Positions 57,371 through 64,000 of a DNA stretch of 64,000 bases are shown here, one piece after another; position 1 is the first letter of the stretch, and each line of letters begins with the position of its first letter. The translations under genes and the position numbers were made by a program. The notes below the pieces were generated by a model, which saw nothing but the letters and a program-made list of their open reading frames with translations, was not told the origin of the DNA and did not search any database. Source of the stretch: Rhyzopertha dominica (taxonomy: Eukaryota; Arthropoda; Insecta; Coleoptera; Bostrichidae). The DNA is taken from positions 55,821,325 to 55,885,324 of the forward strand of contig QCXZ01000064.1 in NCBI GenBank assembly GCA_025024175.1, given 5' to 3'.

Positions 57371-57917
57371 AAAATTGTTATTTAAAACAATGAATGAACT
57401 GCCAATTCTAGATCTGTGTTCGGTATCACTTTCACTCTCAAGATTCAAAACTGAAGAGATTTTTGTTAGCATAGCCGACTATGGTCAGCAGGTACTGAGG
57501 TCCCATGCGGGAGGCAACTCAGCTATATAGTTGAATGGTTTGGTGCAAAAATCTTGGTTTTTCTTTTACCAGATGTTTGCCCAGCACGGGAGAAAATATT
57601 AGTTCATATATCAAGGCTCTAACATCACACTTTCAAGCATCACGTATAACTATTGCTGCGTAGATACAGCTAATCAAAGAATGCGAGAACACAGTTAAGA
57701 AAATGACATAAATAGTTTTAAAAAGAAGACTACAACAGCAGCATAGCTTGCAATGTTACCGTTGACTCCAAATACAGCATGTATCCTAATTAATTATTTA
57801 ACGGAACAGTTTCAGTTAAACAACTGAATTATTTAATGACAATGGTGCTTGTTTAAAACTAATTACATAATGTGATTGAAAAAGGAACACAAACAATAAA
57901 AATTAAAACAGTACTAA
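57371..57917 (+). repeat. Interspersed repeat R2, ~547-bp copy 2 (inside LINE D)
   Basis: Full-length partner of 50535-51082. It lies in the middle of the ~890-bp insertion in LINE D; the flanking parts (57147-57370 and 57918-58037) are not shared with copy 1. R2 may therefore be one module of a larger element, or have inserted into another one. Confidence 0.8.
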
Positions 57918-58039
57918 CCTGTGAACCTCGCAAATATGCCTCATTCCCAAAACCGATACGAAATATAAACTGAACAATTTGAGAGGCAATATGAATAAAA
58001 TACAGAAATTTGAAGATGGCATATCTGGTTACTTCAATA

Positions 58040-58575
58040 GAGACTGGTCTGTAATTAACTATATTACCTCGGTCACGAGTCTTAAATACCGGAACCACTT
58101 TGGAAAATTTCCACATGTCCGAAAACGTTGCACTTTCCAGAATTAGATTGTAGATGTGATGTAAGAGCCTACAAAAGCAGCTAATGCAGTCTTTCACCAA
58201 GAAGGCCGGTATTTCATCAGGACCCATAGTCAAGTTAGCTTTCAGTTTCTTTGCCGCATCAAAGATATCACGTTCCGATGCACTAAAACTGTGTATTACG
58301 TTGGTGTGCGGGGACTCAGCATTGGCATATAAATCAATTACTGCAGCATCACTATCACCATAATAAACAGATTTAAAAAGATTGGTGAGGATTGAGAAGA
58401 TATACGTTCATTTTCTTCATTAATCATAGTTTGTGGAATAGTCTTCGTGTTCCGCTTTGCATTAATGTAGGACCACGATTTTTTGGGGTCACTTTTTACG
58501 CCATCTTCAACTGAGGCTATGAAAATTCGGTATTAATGTTCCTTTTAATAAACTTGAGTAGATTATTAAGGCTAG
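58040..58575 (-). pseudogene. LINE D linker and first RT motifs
   Basis: IASVEDGVKSDPKKSWSYIN, a frameshifted linker, SASERDIFDAAKKLKANLTM, GPDEIPAFLVKDCISCF, SDMWKFSKVVPVFKTRDRGN and IVNYRPVSI, where the insertion begins (reads EVTRYAIF... afterwards). Confidence 0.8.
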
Positions 58576-60616
58576 GTTAAAGGGACAGCCGTACTCAATT
58601 TTAGGATGTTGACCATAAAGCTGTCAGCCCGGTCGGCCTGGGGCGTTTATTGCGCTGCTGGTTATGCTGTTGCCACAACAAAGAGTATTTTTGATTTACA
58701 ACATTTTGTGGGTCTATCTGATTCCTGTCGTTCCAAAGATATTTACTTACCACTGAGAATCGGATGTTCGCTTTTCACAGACATATCAGTGATATTACTA
58801 ATAAAGTTTTAAACAAACGGTTTTTTTATTTCGATATTGCTTTCAAATTTATTATTAAAAATTATTAAAAATGTCAACGCCTCATTAAAAAAAATACTTT
58901 AAAAATATTTTTTAACAATAGAAAACATAATAAACGTTCAAGAAAAAGATACATATATTTACCAAACATCATAAGCATATAGTTAATGTTCACTATCTGT
59001 ACATAAAATTATCTTTACAGCAAAATTATAAATGTGTGTATTAAAAAAATATGAACAAACATGGTGTAGATGCTCTACTTTTTACACAAAAACGTTGTCT
59101 ATCTATCCTTTCGAATCGGCATGTTTCTCGTGTGACGTGGATCAACTAGTTCTGGCAAAAGAGAACAGAAATAAAATCTTTGAAGTTTTGGAAGCATTTT
59201 TTCACTCCAAAAATGTTTGTTTTAACTATATACAATTATAAACTACTAAACGGATTTTTAGAAAAATACTTACTTGACGGTGTTTGATAAGAGAACCAAT
59301 ATTTCCCCTGTTTCTTTTTTTGAAGACAAAGTTCTTCCATCACCTTTTCGTCTTGCCATCTTTACTAATGTTCTTTCAGATAACGTAACACTAAAGTCAC
59401 ACAGTCAAACAAAATCTCAAACAGCATAAATGGTAGGTTTGAAAAATTCTGAGGCTTTATATTAGTGAACCCCCTCTTTCATTGTATGGGGGCGGTTGCC
59501 ATGAGTCAGTGGAAAAAGTTTTCAGGTTTAGAGGTACAAACAGTTTCATGCAGACTGTCTTCAATAATACATATTCTGGTCCCAAAAACCGATTAGACTG
59601 GAATTCCGGATTAGAAATTCCAGCAACTCAGACTTTGAGTCGTATTGAAGCGATCGTCAACCCTTTACCTGCCAATATACAGTTTCGTCATATTTATTTT
59701 GGTCCAAGGTGCTTTCTCAAAATTGATTAAAATTGTTTAGGTTACCAGTTACCAGAAAACTGGTGTCCAATTTATCCGACAGTTAGGCGCCTGACAAAAC
59801 TATATATTTGCTACCTCGACATGGAAATATATTCTTTAATTTATGAATAAAAGTGTTCCGGTCGAATCCGCAAAAGCCGATAGCACATGAGATATAAGAA
59901 AAACACTTTGGCAAATTGATTTTTAATAGTTATCATCAAATTATGTTAACTTATTCATATATAGTTCATATATGCATAGCGCAATTAGTGCCGTATTGAT
60001 TTTAATTGACTTTGTAAATATGAACTTTTGGGACTACACGTCCTGTATGCTTTCTATGTGTCCCAACGACATAAAGTTGCAGAGCTAAATAACTTTCGGC
60101 ATGGACAAATAATAGTGCATAAATATAAAAGCAGTAGTTGGAAGAATCGTTTCGTCATCCCCAGTACCTGCGTTTTTCTACCATCCATACCTGAGGTTAC
60201 CCTCCCGCCATAAACTGCAATGGCTGTTTACTCAAGTGCCGTCAATTGGTATGTTGTAAATCAACACTGGGTTGGGCCGAAAAGTTTAGCAAAAGTATTG
60301 AACAGATATTTTCATTATTATTAACGCTATCAAAAAACTAAAAACAACATCATGCTCAGAAGACAAAAATCTATCATTCGGCCGAAAAAAATTTTCTAAT
60401 AAGTCATTTTTACGTTTTTGAGCATTTCGCGTTCTTAAACAAATCGTAATTATTTTTGCCGTAAGTTTTTAAAATTTTTGATACGGCCATTTTGTAGATA
60501 ATAATTGTCAGATTACACTGGTTTTTGAATAAAATTAATATCTCTTCAAATAACTTAGTGATTTATTCAATACTTTACATTGGAAACCCCATAAGAGAAA
60601 TTCCTTTAACCTAGCC
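58570..60616. mobile_element. TTAA-flanked 2.05-kb element
   Basis: GGCTAGGTTAAAGG at 58570 is exactly inverted at the right end (CCTTTAACCTAGCC, ending 60616). Each side is flanked by TTAA (58566-58569, 60617-60620), giving an 18-bp perfect inverted match in all. TTAA duplication is the mark of piggyBac-type insertion, although the GGC...GCC ends are not the usual CCC...GGG. Openings inside (58606-58812, 59032-59241, 59482-59730) carry no motif that I can name; VNPLPANIQFRHIYF is only faintly like a piggyBac core. Treated as non-autonomous. Confidence 0.65.
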
Positions 60617-60620
60617 TTAA

Positions 60621-62799
60621 CACGGTCCAGATAAACCGGTAGTTTATACTTGCCAAAAAATAAAATGCTACATCATGTTGATCAAATCTAAGATATAAAT
60701 TAAACATACTAGTAGGTATATTGATATTATAAACAAAATGCGGGACAAAATGAACCAAGTAGTAGAACACAAAATGAATAAAACGCAATTATACAAAAAT
60801 GGACAAACCACAAAATGTTCCATAAAGCTGCATCTAAATGCAAACTGTTACTTTCGCAACAACCCATTTCTTTTGGCGGCAAATTCAAAGATATATATGC
60901 AAAATCATAGGTATGATGTTCCGGTGGCCACCCATAATGCATCTTTCTTTTTCCGCATCAAGACATCGCCGTATTACAGAATTATTTTAATTGGCAGCAG
61001 TTCGCTTTTGTGAAGTCTGGCGCCATGTCTTATTGCTCTGCCGTACCGTTGATTCGAACGTTCAATAATAGAGTCGTTTGTAGTCGCACTCTTGCTGTCA
61101 GAACGATAATCGGCACTTCTACGGCAATTTATGGGCACGTAACGTGCGATAATTTGTCGAGTAGTTTAATGGACCACCCGTCTGCTAAATAGAATGGAGA
61201 ATGAACCGGTAGGATGGCGGAATGAAACGTGATGAAATTGTGCGTTTGTTAAATTCAGGACTCCTGTAAGACTGTAAAGCTATGATCCTTTATTCAGAAA
61301 ATATTAAATTTGTTTTTAGTTCTCTGCAACCCTCTAGCAACTATTTATGCTTTGTGTTAAAATTGATGTTTGTTTAGACTTTTTTGGATTGTGGGGAAGA
61401 GGTAAAAACAATCTGAAAGCAATATGCTGGATGCTGGAAAATAGGTGGGTAAAACGTAGTAAAATAAAATCACAACAAAATACAAAATTAACTTAAGTTC
61501 TACTTACCGATACGAGGGTGGATTACTAAGCTTGTCCTCTGACCTGACCAGACCTGACTTGACCTGACATGAACTATTTTGTAAGTGGTTGCTTAATTAA
61601 TGTTATTAACAGTTAACTAATATTTGTAGATCATGTCATATCAACTTTGTATCTCAAAGTGTTGTTGTCTTATGGCTAATTTTTGAAATGCTTAAACTTA
61701 AATTCATGAAGATATTGTGGCAAACGAATGGGGAGTCTGCAGCTTCTTATGACACAGTGTGGGCATTATAGACCCGTCCGCAACCACAGGTAAAGTTTCA
61801 ACAAAGCAGTTTCTCTGCAAAGTGAAGAAAGTGAGTGCTAATATTTGTCTTGAAGATCAAAACCCACACATTTCACTATTTAAACAATGTAGGAACAAAA
61901 TATCATTTTTTGTAATCTTTTTGCTACAGTTATTTCTGTTATTATGCTGGTGGAACTTTAACAAGTTTACAATAATGAAATTCTTTACCTTCTTTAGTGT
62001 TACATTCATATTTTTTGTTGGCATAATTATGCCGTAAGCTTGTTTTGCGGTCACTTTAGCATTAATGTTTTGTTAGTTGCTAGTTACTGAAAACCATTTA
62101 TTTCTGAAACATAAACATTCATTTTTCCTGAATTTCCACATACTTAACACCATGTTTTGACACTCGATCATCTAGCTTACGCAAACCTAAACCAAAAAGA
62201 TCACGTGTCAGAAAAATAGTTTTCTCAATAAGCTGTTGGGTGTTATAACAATTATTGATTCAGTCTTCAAACTTTAAGTTTGGTGTGTCACAAATGAGCG
62301 TTTCGTATTAGCATCCTACGGGGTATTTCAATATACAAGTAGGTTAAGCAATTGCATTAATAACATTTTAAATATTTATCGTTTAACGTTTAGTGATGGT
62401 TATTCATAACATAAAACGTCGCCTCAGTATAGAGCGTTTTTTTGAGCGATCATTCTTATACGTCCACTACTTGGAGCGTTGTTTCGGACAATGAACAAAA
62501 AAATATTTTTTAAATGAATATGTATCAAATTAATGTATTACACAATGATTTACAATTACATTACATCATTGTTTCGTAGTTTAACATTTTGTTACCTATC
62601 TTTTTGTTTTCATGTTGCAGTTGGTACTATAGTTGTACGTTAATATTGTTTTTAATGCATATTTATCTTTTTCTCTCACGCTCTTTCATTGTGCCATTAG
62701 TAGCATAAGTGTTTTCTGATAAGTATACTTATGCCGAGACTATCTAGTCGATTGCTTGAAGGAGTATACTCCTTCATATTTTCCATCAAAAGTTTTTAC
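60621..62799. other. Unassigned stretch
   Basis: No gene supported. Contains the AGGTCA-like direct-repeat array at 61540-61565. The opening at 61759-62037 is a chance reading with a hydrophobic end. Confidence 0.5.
61540..61565 (-). promoter_or_regulatory. Three AGGTC(A/T) half-sites at 10-bp period (DR4-like)
   Basis: On the - strand, AGGTCA, four bases, AGGTCT, four bases, AGGTCA. Direct repeats of AGGTCA with 4-bp spacing are a known nuclear-receptor site type. It may equally be a decayed 10-bp minisatellite (GACCTGACYN). No adjacent gene is visible. Confidence 0.3.
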
Positions 62800-63402
62800 T
62801 TTTTTTATTATTATCAACTGTAAATTTTAGGACCACAAGTGAAACGATCTTTTGTCAAGCTGTATATTAAGTTGTTGAAATGATTTTGTATTTTTAGATA
62901 TGCAAAGAATACAATCATCAACATATCGTTTAAAAAAGGGAATATTTTTTAAGATGTTTTTAAGTATTGTTTGTTATAAGTCCTACATAACGATTTGGGC
63001 TGTGGTGCTTGAGATGGGGCTACCCATTTGTTTGGTTATAAAATTGGTCTTTGTAATGAGAGTAAATTTAATTGCATCAATAAATTGTGTTTTAGAAATA
63101 TTTGCATGCTTTTTGACTTCATTCCATTTTGTTGTGATGATCTCAATAGTTTTATTAATAGGGATATTAGTGTATAATGAAATTATGTCTAAAGATATAA
63201 ATATGTAATTGTCAGGTATATTTATTTGATCCATGAAAAACTTAAAATCAAAACAATTTTTAATAGAAAGATCGTTCTTTTCCAGTGATGTTTGTAATAC
63301 ATAACGCGATAGGTATTTATGTAATAGATGGAATAAATTCAAGTATACTTCATGGTGGATTTGTACATTTTTATTGGCGTTACTTTTAAAAACACGATAC
63401 AT
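62800..63402 (-). pseudogene. Penelope-like element reverse transcriptase fragment
   Basis: On the - strand: VQIHHEVYLNLFHLLHKYLS, INIPDNYIFISLDIISLYTN, IPINKTIEIITTKWNEV, TNFITKQMGSPISSTTAQIV, then FFKRYVDDCILCI near 62910, with the catalytic YVDD. These are Penelope-type RT motifs (SLDxxSLYTNIP, MGSPxSP, YVDD). A frameshift separates the last two blocks, and the thumb and GIY-YIG nuclease are missing at the left. Confidence 0.8.
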
Positions 63403-64000
63403 TTAAACACATTATACACTTTTTATTCTACACGGTATACACATTATGAGTTACTTCGCTACTGTACAGTTGTTTATTTCAGAGTACGTGTGCAATACTG
63501 GCTTTATCTTACCCACAATAAATTAGAAAAATTAATATGTACATAAAATTCACCTACAGCCTTTACCTAATATTTTACAAGTCTTAAATAGGTAATTTAA
63601 GTAAATTCCCCTGTATCAAAGTTTCAAATTGCACTTGCTACAGAAGCAGATTCCAGAACTATCACAAGAACATTCAATTCGAATAGCTAAAGTGTCTTCT
63701 AAACTTCATATCATATTTCGAGACAAGCTAGAAACGTTTCCAGGAAATCACCTTTACTTGAAGTTAGGTACTACTTGCCTAAATACGAATTTGCAATTTC
63801 TCTTTGGTCCAGCCAAAGTAAATTTATCTCTAACATCCCAACTCAAAGCGTTGTTGATAATTTTTGTTCAAAAGGTCTTTCTTTAAATCACAAATATCCA
63901 ATTTCGCATCGCAATTATTGCAGTCCAATTCATCACAAAATTTCGCTTTCTTCACGCGGGGTCAGTTCAGGCGAACTCACAGGGCACCACCAGTCACACC
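63403..64000. other. Unassigned right edge
   Basis: No recognised repeat. The opening at 63629-63886 (85 codons) has no identifiable domain, and I do not call it a gene. Confidence 0.45.

Larger units (their letters stand above)
54680..58590 (-). mobile_element. Jockey/CR1-like LINE D, cut by two insertions
   Basis: Three collinear coding blocks: 58590-58040 (linker and first RT motifs), 57140-56455 (rest of RT) and 55160-54680 (C-terminus). The gaps are a 1286-bp hAT (55161-56446) and an ~890-bp insertion (about 57147-58037). The 5' end stops at the TTAA-flanked element at 58570. The original endonuclease half is not seen. Confidence 0.82.

Noticed and set aside
59482..59730. piggyBac transposase inside the TTAA element
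   Set aside because: The resemblance is a few residues (LPANIQFRHIYF) without the DDD signature; not enough to call.

Overview
The window is nuclear DNA of an insect: AT-rich, very short introns (52 and 57 bp) beside transposon-swollen ones, arthropod-type transposons, scattered single N calls. A beetle is plausible, but nothing here fixes the order. I recognise one host gene: the 3' half of the 5'-3' exoribonuclease XRN2/Rat1 (+ strand, eight exons from the left edge to 13820). Everything else I can name is mobile-element debris or repeats.

1-14013: XRN2 exons, giving a continuous 473-residue C-terminal part with consistent splice phases. The 9.6-kb intron before the last two exons (Gly/Tyr/Arg-rich tail) carries a DUF7869-type transposon pseudogene, a foldback element, a DD41D Tc1/mariner copy and repeat fragments. 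14186-18760: on the - strand, a Jockey/CR1-like LINE, a dead DD34D mariner and a Ty3/gypsy-like protease scrap. 20400-22685: a nearly intact FLYWCH-MULE broken by one stop and one frameshift. 23900-24650: an eroded Penelope-like element. 25103-27132: a dead Tc1-like element split by a 985-bp hAT with 8-bp duplications and a BED-finger remnant. 27736-28105: a small TA-flanked MITE. 29737-31395: a second DD41D copy.

31992-35101: a TA-flanked element whose transposase has DD82E spacing (Sailor-like), interrupted by a 1227-bp AT-flanked element packed with TATAAA-like motifs. 36125-37814: a LINE fragment abutting a second Sailor-like fragment. 38535-38814: a long inverted repeat. 43708-44903: seven ~170-bp satellite units. 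47041-49640: a LINE inserted inside another LINE. 51960-52985: a Mutator-like/YqaJ-nuclease pseudogene. 54680-58590: a LINE split by a 1286-bp hAT and a second insertion, with a 2047-bp TTAA-flanked element at its 5' edge. 62800-63402: a Penelope-like reverse transcriptase fragment.

The transposons do not act together; they are layers of insertion, and in several places the reading frame of the older element proves the order. I found no convincing new multi-gene system. The best material is the nested structure with resolvable target duplications, the DD82E and DD41D elements, the TATAAA-dense insertion and the satellite array.
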